Shown: one piece after another, positions 17,744-26,041 of the stretch
How the letters are laid out: each line of letters begins with the position of its first letter
Position numbering within the stretch: the stretch's first letter is position 1
Assembly (NCBI RefSeq): GCF_013149275.1
Contig: NZ_JABGNA010000008.1
Coordinates: 186,001-250,000 of the forward strand
Direction of reading: 5' to 3'
Source of the DNA: Mucilaginibacter sp. SG564
GTDB taxonomy: Bacteria > Bacteroidota > Bacteroidia > Sphingobacteriales > Sphingobacteriaceae
DNA: 64,000 nt
The notes under the pieces: model-generated
Told to the model about the DNA's origin: nothing
Seen by the model: the letters and a program-made list of their open reading frames with translations, nothing else
The model's database searches: none
Translations under genes and position numbers: made by a program

Positions 17744-18199
17744 ATGGCTCAGTTTTTTGATATCAACAACCGGGCAGAACTACGCCGATTATTATTGTCA
17801 CTTGATCCGGATACCACGCCTATCTGGGGTAAAATGAAGGCACAGCAAATGGTAGAGCACCTGGTTGACCAGGTGGAATGGACAAACGGCAAAAAAACAC
17901 CTTTTTGTGAGCAGCCGGCCGACAAGGCTTCCCAAATGAAACAGCTAATGGTATACTCCGACAAGGAGATCGGGCGAAATGTAGTTTTTCAAGAGCCCCC
18001 TGAGTATTACCAGTACCCCAATATAGCAACCGCCGTTAACCAACTGATGCAAGAACTGGAAGCCTTTGACCGTTATTTTGAGCAGCCCGGCATCGTGGCT
18101 ATCCATGGCGGTTTCGGCCCCATGAATCATCACGAATGGCTTATATGGCACGGTAAGCACTTTACCCATCATATGAAACAGTTTGGGCTGATAGAATAG
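17744..18199 (+). CDS. DUF1569/DinB-like protein
   Basis: A protein of about 151 residues, or 160 if the ATG at 17717 inside the previous gene is used. The motif IWGKMKAQQMVEHLVDQVEW near residue 28 and FGPMNHHEWLIWHGKHFTHH near the end give the three-histidine pattern of DinB-like/DUF1569 metal-binding four-helix bundles. It is co-oriented with and directly adjacent to the glycosyltransferase. The biochemical role is unknown. Confidence 0.78.
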   Translation: MAQFFDINNRAELRRLLLSLDPDTTPIWGKMKAQQMVEHLVDQVEWTNGKKTPFCEQPADKASQMKQLMVYSDKEIGRNVVFQEPPEYYQYPNIATAVNQLMQELEAFDRYFEQPGIVAIHGGFGPMNHHEWLIWHGKHFTHHMKQFGLIE

Positions 18200-18208
18200 C
18201 AATAAGTG

Positions 18209-18545
18209 TCATCTCGAACGAGGTACGAGGAGAGATCTTATACGTTATTTGTCAGAACCGTGATTTTCGAGATTAAAAGATTTTCTGATTACCTCCCCAA
18301 GTCATGCCGAACTTGTTTCGGAACCCCATATGCAAGGTGTACAGCCTGAAGGTCAACCTGTCCTGTGGAATCCTGAAATAAGTTGAGGATGGCTTGTATT
18401 TTTGGCTTGAAAATAAAAGCCCGGGCCTGGTGCGATTCCTTCCCTCGGAAAGGGGGAGGAAGGGGTTTCTACACCATATAAATTTGCATCGCGCATAAAC
18501 CCCTCCCTGCCATTGCACGTACCCATCGCACCCCTCCCGTGGGGA
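18209..18545. repeat. Repeat-rich intergenic region (families A and B)
   Basis: Holds two partial family A pieces (from 18209 and from about 18298, GTCATGCCGAACTTG) and a family B element: TGCGATTCCTTCCCTCGGAA with AGGAAGGGGTTTC, then AAACCCCTCCCTGCCATTGC and CGCACCCCTCCC. The same words recur at 22.0, 22.6, 27.5-28.2 kb. Open frames here are by-products of the repeats and no gene is called. Confidence 0.65.
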
Positions 18546-18601
18546 GGGAACTGAAAAATTCTGTTAATTCTAAAATTCTGGAAATTCTGATTCAGACAAC
18601 C

Positions 18602-19816
18602 CTACAGATTCTGCGCTATCACAAAACCGCTGGCCCAGGCCCATTGAAAATTGTAGCCGCCCAGCCAGCCGGTAACATCCACGCATTCGCCGCCGAAAAA
18701 CAGACCGGGCACTTTCTTCGCTTCCAGCGTTTTGGAGGATAATTCGTCGGTGGATACGCCACCGCGCATTACTTCGGCTTTGTCGTACCCTTTGTCACCG
18801 GCAGGTTTTACTTTGAATTCGTGTATCAGCTCGCTGATGTTTTCGATATCGGTTTTGGTGAGCGAGGCCAGGTTTTTCTCCACGGGCAGCTTATCGCTCA
18901 GGGCCTCGGCAAATTTGCGGGTATAAAGGCCTGCCAGGTAGGCCAGCAGCATTTTTTTGCCGTTGGCTTCTTTTTCCTGCAGCAGCAGATCAGCAATGTT
19001 TTGGTTAGGGAGCAGGTCGATGTTGATGTATTCGCCGGGTTTCCAGTAGGAGGAGATCTGTAGGATGGCTGGTCCGCTCAGTCCCCAATGCGTAAACAGT
19101 ATATTTTCTTCAAAGCTGATCCTGTCGTTCCAAACCCGGCAAAAAATACTGTTGCCGCTCAGCTGTTCGTACCAGGGCTGATCTTTCCCGGTAATAGTGA
19201 GCGGAACCAGGGCAGGGGCGGTATCTACAATTTTAAGGTCGAAATTGCGGGCCGTACGCAAGCCAAAATCGGTAGCGCCCATTTTGGGGATAGGCAAACC
19301 ACCCGCCGCAATCACCACACTGGGCGCACTGATGTATTCCTGCCGGCCATCAACCTCGGCCCGAACGGTAAAGCCATCGGCAGTTTTCTCCACCATTTTT
19401 ACTTCGGCATCACACCAGATCTCCTGATCCATATCGGCACAAAGATCAATAAAAACCTGTACCACATCTTTAGCCTTATCACTCACCGGGAAAAGCTGGC
19501 CCAGTGTTTTCTCCTTGCCTTCAATACCATAAGCTTCAAAAAAGCTGATGGTATCCTCCACCGTCCACTGCGAAAATGCCGATTTGCAGAAATGCGGGTT
19601 TTGCGATATAAACTGCTGATCGGTAGCATACAAATTGGTATAGTTACAGCGGCCGCCCCCGCTGATCAGTATCTTGGCACCCACACGATCGGCCTTTTCC
19701 AGTATCAGCGTGCGCTTTCCCAAAAAGCCCGCCTGTACGGCGCACATGAGCCCGCAGGCGCCGCCGCCAATAATTATTGCATCAAAATGGGTTTGTTTTG
19801 TTAAATTTGTAGTCAT
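18602..19816 (-). CDS. NAD(P)/FAD-dependent oxidoreductase, HI0933/BaiN-like
   Basis: A 404-residue flavoprotein. The N-terminal dinucleotide-binding motif DAIIIGGGACGLMCA and the HI0933-family stretch ADRVGAKILISGGGRCNYTN are clear; the end (GECVDVTGWLGGYNFQWAWA) is also family-typical. The family is often annotated as a flavoprotein of unknown substrate. Initiation at 19816 uses a CAT that overlaps the nuoA ATG on the other strand (shared CATG 19814-19817); an in-frame ATG 14 codons upstream is possible and would extend into nuoA. Confidence 0.88.
   Translation of the reverse strand: MTTNLTKQTHFDAIIIGGGACGLMCAVQAGFLGKRTLILEKADRVGAKILISGGGRCNYTNLYATDQQFISQNPHFCKSAFSQWTVEDTISFFEAYGIEGKEKTLGQLFPVSDKAKDVVQVFIDLCADMDQEIWCDAEVKMVEKTADGFTVRAEVDGRQEYISAPSVVIAAGGLPIPKMGATDFGLRTARNFDLKIVDTAPALVPLTITGKDQPWYEQLSGNSIFCRVWNDRISFEENILFTHWGLSGPAILQISSYWKPGEYINIDLLPNQNIADLLLQEKEANGKKMLLAYLAGLYTRKFAEALSDKLPVEKNLASLTKTDIENISELIHEFKVKPAGDKGYDKAEVMRGGVSTDELSSKTLEAKKVPGLFFGGECVDVTGWLGGYNFQWAWASGFVIAQNL
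19802..19809 (+). promoter_or_regulatory. TAnnTTTG promoter element of nuoA
   Basis: TAAATTTG, a match to the Bacteroidota -7 consensus, five bases before the nuoA ATG. It lies within the first codons of the divergent flavoprotein gene. A transcript would have almost no leader. Confidence 0.5.
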
Positions 19817-20429
19817 GACCGATGTTTCGCAAATATCAGAATTTGGCAAGATACTCATCTTCCTGATTACCGGAATAATTATGGTATGTGTTATATTTTT
19901 TATTAACCGCCTGCTTGCTCCAAAAAATCCGAATTACGAAAAATTAACCTCGTACGAATGCGGCGAAGAACCCACCGGTAATGCCTGGCTGCCCTTCAAT
20001 TCGCGTTTTTATGTGATTGCCCTCATATTCCTGCTGTTTGATGTAGAAATGGTATTCATTTTTCCCTGGGCAACGGTATTTGGCAGTCATGAAATCATCG
20101 CGCAGGATGCCCGCTGGGGATGGTTTTCGCTGGCCGAAATGTTTGTGTTTTTAGGCATCCTGATATTGGGCCTGGTGTACGTTTGGCGCAAAGGCGACCT
20201 GGAATGGATAAAAGCCAAACCCGTAGTACCTGTAACCGATGTCACCATTCCCGCATCTTTATACGAACAATTAAATATGGAGCAAGGGAAATTTGTGGTG
20301 AAACCCTTTAGCATGGGTAATGAGCCTGTAGCTGCCGAAGCAGCCGTTGCCGAAGCACCTGCCGAAGCCGCGCCTATCCGCAAACCCATGTTTAAACCCA
20401 CCTTTAAAAAGCCAGGAAATGAGCAGTGA
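19815..20429 (+). CDS. nuoA: NADH-quinone oxidoreductase subunit A with long tail
   Basis: A 204-residue membrane subunit of complex I. Three membrane helices are visible, with the family motif [16 protein letters not shown] in the first loop and [14 protein letters not shown] in the second helix. Bacterial NuoA is usually 120-150 residues; here a Pro/Ala/Glu-rich tail of about 65 residues ends [15 protein letters not shown]. The frame is open upstream, but ATG at 19815 follows a TAAATTTG element and gives a normal N-terminus. It overlaps nuoB by 11 bases. Confidence 0.92.
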   Translation: MTDVSQISEFGKILIFLITGIIMVCVIFFINRLLAPKNPNYEKLTSYECGEEPTGNAWLPFNSRFYVIALIFLLFDVEMVFIFPWATVFGSHEIIAQDARWGWFSLAEMFVFLGILILGLVYVWRKGDLEWIKAKPVVPVTDVTIPASLYEQLNMEQGKFVVKPFSMGNEPVAAEAAVAEAPAEAAPIRKPMFKPTFKKPGNEQ

Positions 20430-20901
20430 TATAACAAGTGAAAGCGGCGGTGTTGTAGTAACCAAACTGGACGATCTGCTTAATTGGGCGCGCCTGTCAT
20501 CCCTGTGGCCCCTGAGCTTTGGCATTGCCTGCTGTGCTATTGAAATGATGGGGTCGATGGCATCTACGTATGACCTTGATCGTTTTGGCGTATTTCCGCG
20601 CCCATCAGCCCGTCAGGCCGATGTGATCATCATAGCCGGTACCGTTACCTTTAAAATGGCCGAGCGCATTAAACGCCTGTACGAACAAATGCCCGACCCT
20701 AAATATGTGATCTCGATGGGCTCCTGCTCCAATTGCGGCGGTCCATACTGGCAGCATGGCTACCATGTTGTAAAAGGCGTGGACAGAGTGATCCCTGTGG
20801 ATGTATACGTGCAAGGCTGCCCACCCCGCCCCGAGGCCCTCATCGGCTCCATCCTTGAACTGCAAAAGAAAATTGAGCAGGAACATTGGGTGAGAGGGTA
20901 A
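20419..20901 (+). CDS. nuoB: NADH-quinone oxidoreductase subunit B
   Basis: A 160-residue subunit of complex I that binds Fe-S cluster N2. Cysteine motifs: [10 protein letters not shown] (two adjacent Cys), [12 protein letters not shown] and [11 protein letters not shown], as in the family. The frame is open upstream within nuoA, but the ATG at 20419 (MSSDITSES) overlaps the nuoA end and gives the usual length. In most genomes nuoC follows; here three unrelated small genes follow instead. Confidence 0.95.
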   Translation: MSSDITSESGGVVVTKLDDLLNWARLSSLWPLSFGIACCAIEMMGSMASTYDLDRFGVFPRPSARQADVIIIAGTVTFKMAERIKRLYEQMPDPKYVISMGSCSNCGGPYWQHGYHVVKGVDRVIPVDVYVQGCPPRPEALIGSILELQKKIEQEHWVRG

Positions 20902-20906
20902 GCAGA

Positions 20907-21179
20907 ATGAAGTGGTTTGTGAACAAGCTTAAAAAAAAATTACAAGCATTACTGGATGTAGCCGAAGAATCCGGACTAAATAATCAAGCTATCATAATCG
21001 CGAAAGAGTTTCTTGAATACAATGAAACAGGCTTGTGTTTTGATCATATCCTCATACAAATGCACGAATATGATATCGAGATAACTGAGGCAACTTATCT
21101 GCTGATTTGCGATATTGGAGATAAGTTAAAACGGACCGCAGAAAGCTATTCATATATAAAAGAGTTAATAAAGCTTTAA
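20907..21179 (+). CDS. MafI-like immunity protein
   Basis: A 90-residue acidic helical protein. The segments LLDVAEESGLNNQAIIIAKE, FLEYNETGLCFDHI and HEYDIEITEATYLLI resemble the MafI family of immunity proteins from polymorphic toxin systems. ATG at 20907 is preferred over one seven codons upstream that overlaps nuoB. No toxin gene is present next to it, so it is either an orphan immunity gene or has another role. Family assignment is by recall. Confidence 0.6.
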   Translation: MKWFVNKLKKKLQALLDVAEESGLNNQAIIIAKEFLEYNETGLCFDHILIQMHEYDIEITEATYLLICDIGDKLKRTAESYSYIKELIKL

Positions 21180-21196
21180 ATGTTTTTTAACAGGCT

Positions 21197-21532
21197 ATGG
21201 GCGCATTTAACATATTGACTATTCAGGCAAATTGTAACAATTGCGGTGGTGTAATGATGTACCGTGTACAGTTTAAATTTGGTGAGGTTTGGCAATATGA
21301 GTATAAACTTGGTGACAAAATTAAAAGAGCAGAACCATATTACGATAGGGGCAAGCCCAACTTACCCCGGGTTATATGTAATGGAGCCCTGGAAAATAAT
21401 ATTTGCCCGCATTGTAATTACGAAAATCCCGAGGACTTTGATATTATATTCGAGTATGATATCATCAAAAGTATAAAGCCATCGGTTAATTGGGATAGAT
21501 ATGATGATGACGGTTGTTATATTGATGGGTAA
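21197..21532 (+). CDS. Hypothetical protein with paired CxxC motifs
   Basis: A 111-residue protein with CNNCGG near residue 13 and CPHC near residue 72, which could form one zinc site, separated by a Tyr/Lys-rich region; the C-terminus is acidic (WDRYDDDGCYIDG). It lies 17 bases after the MafI-like gene and overlaps the frame of the next gene's upstream region, so it is probably in the same unit. I do not recognise the family; such proteins occur in toxin-immunity arrays, which is inference from context. Confidence 0.6.
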   Translation: MGAFNILTIQANCNNCGGVMMYRVQFKFGEVWQYEYKLGDKIKRAEPYYDRGKPNLPRVICNGALENNICPHCNYENPEDFDIIFEYDIIKSIKPSVNWDRYDDDGCYIDG

Positions 21533-21557
21533 AATCCAGCAGGGGACAAAATACAAT

Positions 21558-21863
21558 ATGACACAAGAAGAGAAAAAATTTGAATTGTACCGGACAGTTC
21601 TCAGGTTTCTATCACATAAGATAACTGAAAATTTAAGGCGTATATATCTTGATGTCGATTTGGATATGCACCAGATCCATTTAACGGCTTATTACACCTC
21701 TCCTCCTTCAGAATTGGAGCTGGAGTTATTAGATGATATAGAAACTAATAGCCAGACACACATCCCGGATCTGCTGGTTTATTTAAAAATTAAATTAGTG
21801 AATGAGTACAGTGAAAATGAAAAGCACGATTTTACTGTATTTGCATTTTATGAAGAAATTTAA
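21558..21863 (+). CDS. Hypothetical small acidic protein
   Basis: A 101-residue protein (MTQEEKKFELYRTVLRFLSH) with alternating helical and strand-like segments and a conserved-looking DVDLDMHQIHLTAYY. No signal peptide or membrane segment. The frame is open 19 codons upstream within the previous gene, but ATG at 21558 is a better start. The size, acidity and position after a MafI-like gene fit an immunity-type protein. An inverted repeat begins 11 bases after the stop. Confidence 0.55.
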   Translation: MTQEEKKFELYRTVLRFLSHKITENLRRIYLDVDLDMHQIHLTAYYTSPPSELELELLDDIETNSQTHIPDLLVYLKIKLVNEYSENEKHDFTVFAFYEEI

Positions 21864-21873
21864 TTAAAAATTC

Positions 21874-22007
21874 CCGCAGTCGCTTGGCTCCAGCCGAGTG
21901 ACGATTATTACCCGGCCTCCGGCCGCTGTAAAAAGCAAGATTATATTTGTTTAGCAGGTCAAAGGCCTGCAAATAGTCGTCACTCGGCTGGAGCCGAGCG
22001 ACTGCGG
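21874..22007. repeat. Large intergenic inverted repeat
   Basis: Arms of about 35 bp (CCGCAGTCGCTTGGCTCCAG ... and its near complement ending CGAGCGACTGCGG) are each self-complementary at GGCTCCAGCC. Two smaller palindromes (CGGCCTCCGGCCG; GCAGGTCAAAGGCCTGC) sit in the loop, so it can fold into a branched structure. Confidence 0.75.
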
Positions 22008-22040
22008 AGTTTAATAAATTGGTTAATCTGCCGCACGTAT

Positions 22041-22164
22041 AAACCCCTCCCTGCCATCGCGCAAACCAACCGCACCCCTCCCAAGGGAGGGAACTGGAAA
22101 ACACGATCTAAAAAAGCTCTGGCTCGTGCGATTCCTTCCTTGGGGAAGGGTAGGAAGGGGTTTC
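22041..22164. repeat. Family B repeat pair in inverted orientation
   Basis: AAACCCCTCCCTGCCATCGC and CCGCACCCCTCCC on the left face GTGCGATTCCTTCCTTGG and AGGAAGGGGTTTC on the right. This matches the element near 18.4-18.5 kb with the order of halves reversed. Confidence 0.6.
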
Positions 22165-22235
22165 TGCTTCTGTCTAAGCTCCCTCCTCTCAGCGAGAGCC
22201 AGAGAGGAGGGGAAAAATAGTCTGGGAACCTTAGC

Positions 22236-22436
22236 TTAACCCCTGCAGCCGCACCAGCATGGGTTTTCGGTACAACGGCATATTTCGCCGCCGGCACAGG
22301 TAATGCTGGTATTGCAGCCACCCTGGTTAATGCTGCAGGTTGGGCCGCTGGCACCGCCTGTCAGTTTTTTCAATTGAGCTCTGTTCAGCACTTCGCTGGC
22401 ACCCAGGTCTAATGCTTTCAATTTTAAATTTTTCAT
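22236..22436 (-). CDS. GG-leader peptide with Cys-rich core (RiPP or bacteriocin-like precursor)
   Basis: A 66-residue peptide. Residues 1-28 form a leader (KLKALDLGASEVLNRAQLKK then LTGG) of the type seen in Bacteroidota peptide precursors (TIGR04149-like), with a double-glycine cleavage site. The 38-residue core has eight cysteines, several as CRC or CWCGC, with many Gly, Thr and Ser. No modification enzyme, protease or ABC transporter is encoded next to it in this window. A secreted, disulfide-linked or modified peptide is likely; activity is unknown. Confidence 0.7.
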   Translation of the reverse strand: MKNLKLKALDLGASEVLNRAQLKKLTGGASGPTCSINQGGCNTSITCAGGEICRCTENPCWCGCRG

Positions 22437-22570
22437 GGTTTTTGTTTTAAATGGTGGTCCATACTTACACTTAAAAGTAAAGCGGTAATGTTACCTTATG
22501 GTAAATTGACCATAGTGTTTTTCGACAAAGGTTAAGAACTCCCACACTTGAGGATTCAAAGAGCAAGGCC

Positions 22571-22610
22571 TTGTGCGATTCCTTCCCTTGGGAAGGGGAG
22601 GAAGAGGTTT
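22571..22610. repeat. Family B repeat half
   Basis: TTGTGCGATTCCTTCCCTTG followed by GGAAGGGGAGGAAGAGGTTT, a single half of the repeat found in full at 22041-22164 and 27.5-28.2 kb. Confidence 0.5.
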
Positions 22611-22749
22611 ATGGAATAGGATGATCATCCCGCGTAGAACTTCTCCTGAGTCTAATCATGAGCTACCACTCCCGGAATCTCCCGTCAGGAGCAAAAACGT
22701 ATGCTTTCTAATTGTCAAAATAGTCACATAAATAAAACATCATTATAAA

Positions 22750-22767
22750 TGAATGAATATTTATTTA
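22750..22767. promoter_or_regulatory. Probable TetR operator
   Basis: An 18-bp imperfect palindrome, TGAATGAATATTTATTTA, that overlaps the promoter of the TetR gene 13 bases upstream of its ATG. TetR repressors commonly bind such sites at their own promoter. The -7 element TATCTTTG (22766-22773) starts within it. Confidence 0.5.
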
Positions 22768-22773
22768 TCTTTG
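22766..22773 (+). promoter_or_regulatory. TAnnTTTG promoter element of the TetR operon
   Basis: TATCTTTG, seven bases before the ATG at 22781, so the mRNA should have little or no leader. Confidence 0.5.
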
Positions 22774-22780
22774 TATCGTT

Positions 22781-23371
22781 ATGCGATCAAGGAATACAGA
22801 CAAGGAAGAATTGGTAAAGCAAAAAGCTATCGAGCTCATCATCAAGGATGGTTTAGAAGGCTTTAGTATGAATAAACTGGCCAGGGCTTGTAAAATTTCG
22901 GTAGGTACGCCCTATATATATTATAAAGACCGCGACGATTTGATCATGAAAGTGGCTATGGAGGAGCTGAGGGTGATGGAAGAATTTTTTATCAGAGACT
23001 TTGATCCGGAAGAGCCTTTTGAACAGGGCTTGCGTAAACAATGGGAAAACCGTTACCGTTACGCCAGGGAAAAGCCTAAGATGAACCAGTTTTTTGATCA
23101 GCTGCGCAGTTCAAGTTACCAGGAAGAGTTTCTTTCGGGCTTTATGCCCGGCTTCATCAGCGCCATGACCAGGTTTATGCACAATATTACAGAGCGTGGC
23201 GAAATAGAAACCATGCCTTTTGAGGTGTATTGGTCAATAGCGTTCGGTACTTTATATAACCTTATCCGCTTTGATATGGAGGGGAAAAGCCTTGGTGGCA
23301 AGCCCTTTAAAATGACCGACGAGGTACTCTGGCGGGCGTTTGACCTGGTTGTGAAATCCTTAAAAAAATAA
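22781..23371 (+). CDS. TetR/AcrR family transcriptional regulator
   Basis: A 196-residue repressor. The N-terminal helix-turn-helix (residues 10-55: LVKQKAIELIIKDGLEGFSM, LARACKISVGTPYIYYKDRD) is typical TetR; the rest is a helical ligand domain. It heads an operon with a 77-residue protein (5-base gap) and an MFS transporter, so it probably senses a compound exported by that transporter and controls the operon through the palindrome in its promoter. Confidence 0.9.
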   Translation: MRSRNTDKEELVKQKAIELIIKDGLEGFSMNKLARACKISVGTPYIYYKDRDDLIMKVAMEELRVMEEFFIRDFDPEEPFEQGLRKQWENRYRYAREKPKMNQFFDQLRSSSYQEEFLSGFMPGFISAMTRFMHNITERGEIETMPFEVYWSIAFGTLYNLIRFDMEGKSLGGKPFKMTDEVLWRAFDLVVKSLKK

Positions 23372-23376
23372 AACTG

Positions 23377-23610
23377 ATGGAAACAGCTTTAAATTTTAAT
23401 CATATCCTGCTGTTTAAAACCAACATCAGCAGCCATAAAGGTAAGCAGCTGCTGCATACACTACTGGATAAGCATCCTGCGGTACAATGCTGGAATATCG
23501 ACATGGAGGATAGCGACTATGTATTGCGCATCATATCAGAAACATTGTCGCATACACAAATTATTGAAATTATAAATCATCATGGCTATCAATGCTGTGA
23601 ACTAACTTAA
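23377..23610 (+). CDS. Small ferredoxin-fold-like protein (HMA-like without CxxC)
   Basis: A 77-residue protein between the TetR and MFS genes. The order of predicted elements (strand HILLFKTNI, helix GKQLLHTLLDKHPAV, strands CWNIDMED and YVLRIIS, helix TQIIEIINHHGY) is that of a heavy-metal-associated ferredoxin-like domain, but the metal-binding CxxC is missing; two Cys occur at the end (QCCEL). The function is unknown; operon position suggests a link to export. Confidence 0.65.
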   Translation: METALNFNHILLFKTNISSHKGKQLLHTLLDKHPAVQCWNIDMEDSDYVLRIISETLSHTQIIEIINHHGYQCCELT

Positions 23611-23618
23611 AGTACATT

Positions 23619-24893
23619 ATGGATAATCAACAACCGGTAGCTTTTACAGGTTACCAAAAACTCATTATATTTCTGCTGGCTATCACCCAGTTTACCGTGA
23701 TACTTGATTTTATGGTAATGTCGCCGCTGGGCGATATATTGATGAAATCGCTTAACCTGAAACCTTCGGCCTTTGGTATCGCAGTATCTGCTTATGCCTT
23801 TAGCGCGGGTATATCAGGCTTGCTAACCGCTGGCTTTGCCGATAAGTTTGATCGTAAAAAGCTGCTGCTGTTCTTTTACCTGGGCTTTATTACCGGTACT
23901 GTTTTTTGCGGTTTGGCGCAATCATATGCCGTGCTGGTTGCCGCGCGTATCATTACCGGCCTGTTTGGCGGGGTTATAGGCTCTATATCCATGGCTATTA
24001 TTACCGATCTGTTTGCCCTGCAACAACGCGGACGGGTGATGGGTTTTGTACAGATGGGCTTTGGCGCAAGCCAGGTTCTTGGCGTGCCTATCGGTCTTTA
24101 TTTAGCCAACGCCTGGGGTTGGGAAGCTCCATTTTGGATGGTAGCCCTGTTAAGCATCAGCATTGCAGCCTTAATAGCCATTAAAATGAAACCCGTGGTA
24201 GCGCATTTACTCATAAAAACCGAAAAAACGGCTTTTAAACATTTGTTACACACGGTTACCAAAAGCAATTATCGTGTAGGCTTTGCGGCTACAGCCTTGC
24301 TGTCTATAGGTGGCTTTATGATGATGCCTTTCGGCAGCGCTTTTGCTATCAATAACCTGGGACTAACCAACGGACAATTGCCTATCCTGTTTATGATATC
24401 GGGCCTGAGCGCATTGGTGATCATGCCAGTGGTGGGTAAGCTAAGCGATAAGATGAGCAAGTTTAAAATATTTACAATGGCTACCGTGTGGATGATGCTG
24501 ATGTGTGTATTGTATACCAATTTGGGAGTTACCGCGTTTCCGTTGGTTATTTTTTACAATATATTAATGATGATGGGCGTAATGAGCAGGATGATACCAT
24601 CATCGGCCTTAACCAGCGCCATACCCGATATGGCCGATCGTGGCGCCTTCATGAGCATCAACTCCTCGTTACAGCAAATTGCGGGTGGTGTTGCCGCCGC
24701 GGTTGCGGGCATGATTGTAACGCAGCCGGGCAAAGGCGCCCCGCTGCAACATTATAACATAGTAGGCTATGTCATTGTCGCGATCTCCATCATCGCTATC
24801 CTTTTAATGCGCAGGGTTGATAATCTTACCAAAAAGAAAGCCGAAGGCGGCAAATCGATCATCCCCGATGAAGTTATGATTTTGGAAGGGTAA
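23619..24893 (+). CDS. MFS transporter (drug/sugar efflux type)
   Basis: A 424-residue membrane protein with about twelve hydrophobic helices. The loop motif GFADKFDRKKLL after helix 2 and GLFGGVIGSISMAIITDLFA fit the major facilitator superfamily, in the AraJ/YdhP-like efflux group. It starts 8 bases after the 77-residue gene and belongs to the TetR-controlled operon. The substrate is not visible. Confidence 0.88.
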   Translation: MDNQQPVAFTGYQKLIIFLLAITQFTVILDFMVMSPLGDILMKSLNLKPSAFGIAVSAYAFSAGISGLLTAGFADKFDRKKLLLFFYLGFITGTVFCGLAQSYAVLVAARIITGLFGGVIGSISMAIITDLFALQQRGRVMGFVQMGFGASQVLGVPIGLYLANAWGWEAPFWMVALLSISIAALIAIKMKPVVAHLLIKTEKTAFKHLLHTVTKSNYRVGFAATALLSIGGFMMMPFGSAFAINNLGLTNGQLPILFMISGLSALVIMPVVGKLSDKMSKFKIFTMATVWMMLMCVLYTNLGVTAFPLVIFYNILMMMGVMSRMIPSSALTSAIPDMADRGAFMSINSSLQQIAGGVAAAVAGMIVTQPGKGAPLQHYNIVGYVIVAISIIAILLMRRVDNLTKKKAEGGKSIIPDEVMILEG

Positions 24894-24921
24894 GTTAGTT
24901 GGGAGCTTTTAGCACCATTTT

Positions 24922-25003
24922 TGTTATCCTGAGTAACGAAGGATCTTCTTCAGTTAGCATACATAATGCACAAACAGATGCTTCGTTCCACTCAGCATGA
25001 CAA
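24922..25003. repeat. Intergenic hairpin repeat, family A
   Basis: TGTTATCCTGAGTAACGAAG ... and CTTCGTTCCACTCAGCATGA-CA form an imperfect hairpin of the family also seen at 14.1 and 15.6 kb. The remainder of the stretch to 25316 shows nothing I can support. Confidence 0.65.
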
Positions 25004-25316
25004 TATTTTATCGGAGTCATCAACACTCCACCAGAAATTTCGTATAGTTATATCAGCAGCCCGGGCACCTTTTAACAGCGCCCCGGCTGTTTTATTAAAC
25101 GAAAAAAAAACCGACCGTTTGGTATGTAGGTGTTTGATAGCCGATAAATAATACTTTTTAAACTTTTTAAAACCTGCCGAAACCGTATTGAAATTTGTTA
25201 AAAGCGGTAAAATGAAAATTATTGGAAGGACTTTAAGCTGTTTTTGACTCAATTTTGAATAGAAATTTGTTAAAACCCGAGGTTTAAAAAGTGTTGAGAA
25301 GGTAAGAAATTAACAA

Positions 25317-25946
25317 TTAGAACACTACTTTTTTCTCGTCGACTATCTCTTTCAAAACAGCTTGCAGCACCACGGCGTTCCAGTCTTTGGCAAAACTGCG
25401 GCTTTTGTATTGTTTTTTGTTTTTACGATTGTAGATCATGAAATAATTGTAGTAGCTGCTAATACCTACCTCGTTCCATTGCAAAATGTTGAGCGCATCC
25501 CAGCCAATACCATTGGGATGAAAATAAATGCCGCAAAGTTCAAAAGCCTGGTTTATCTTGTACAGATCATAATAGTAATTGTACTGGTTTACAAAGTAAT
25601 AGCGCCACAACTGATGAATGATCTCTGACCAGAGCTGGTCATACAGCTTTTTACGGATGCTGTAATAACTGCCCAATTTGATGCTGATGACTTTTTGCTG
25701 ATCGGTTTGAATTTCAATAAAGTACTGTCTGCCAATGGTAAATGCATAGCCGCGCACCCAACTAACACCATACCGGAAACCTGCAATGGTAGCTGCGGGT
25801 ATAAAATCGGGCGGTTTTATACCTGTGGGTTTTTCGATGATCAGGCTTTCTGTTTTAAACGTCAGTATCCTGCTCGTTTTTTTACTCAGCAAAGCCGGAA
25901 CCTCAATAAGGCAGGTGCTATTATTCATTGCCATAAAAATAAGCAT
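25317..25946 (-). CDS. Hypothetical protein, Tyr-rich
   Basis: A 209-residue soluble-looking protein rich in Tyr, Asn and Lys, with basic beta-type N-terminal half (RILTFKTESLIIEKPTG, FRYGVSWVRGYAFTIGRQYF) and a long middle segment with repeated YY/YN. There is no signal peptide. The pattern of the N-terminal half recalls a PH-like fold, but I cannot name a family. ATG at 25946 or the one six codons downstream (MNNSTC) may be the start. Confidence 0.6.
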   Translation of the reverse strand: MLIFMAMNNSTCLIEVPALLSKKTSRILTFKTESLIIEKPTGIKPPDFIPAATIAGFRYGVSWVRGYAFTIGRQYFIEIQTDQQKVISIKLGSYYSIRKKLYDQLWSEIIHQLWRYYFVNQYNYYYDLYKINQAFELCGIYFHPNGIGWDALNILQWNEVGISSYYNYFMIYNRKNKKQYKSRSFAKDWNAVVLQAVLKEIVDEKKVVF

Positions 25947-26041
25947 CTGTTACAAAAATTTACTTAAACGCAAAAAATAAATTAATAATGTTCATATCGT
26001 AACTTTATAAAAAACATAAATTAGCCAAATCAAATTTCCTG

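Noticed and set aside
18273-18518. An 81-codon minus-strand frame
   Set aside because: It lies wholly in dispersed repeats of families A and B and has no protein-like features.
24992-25252. An 86-codon minus-strand frame with a hydrophobic start
   Set aside because: Its C-terminal part is read through a family A repeat and the composition is not convincing; left uncalled.
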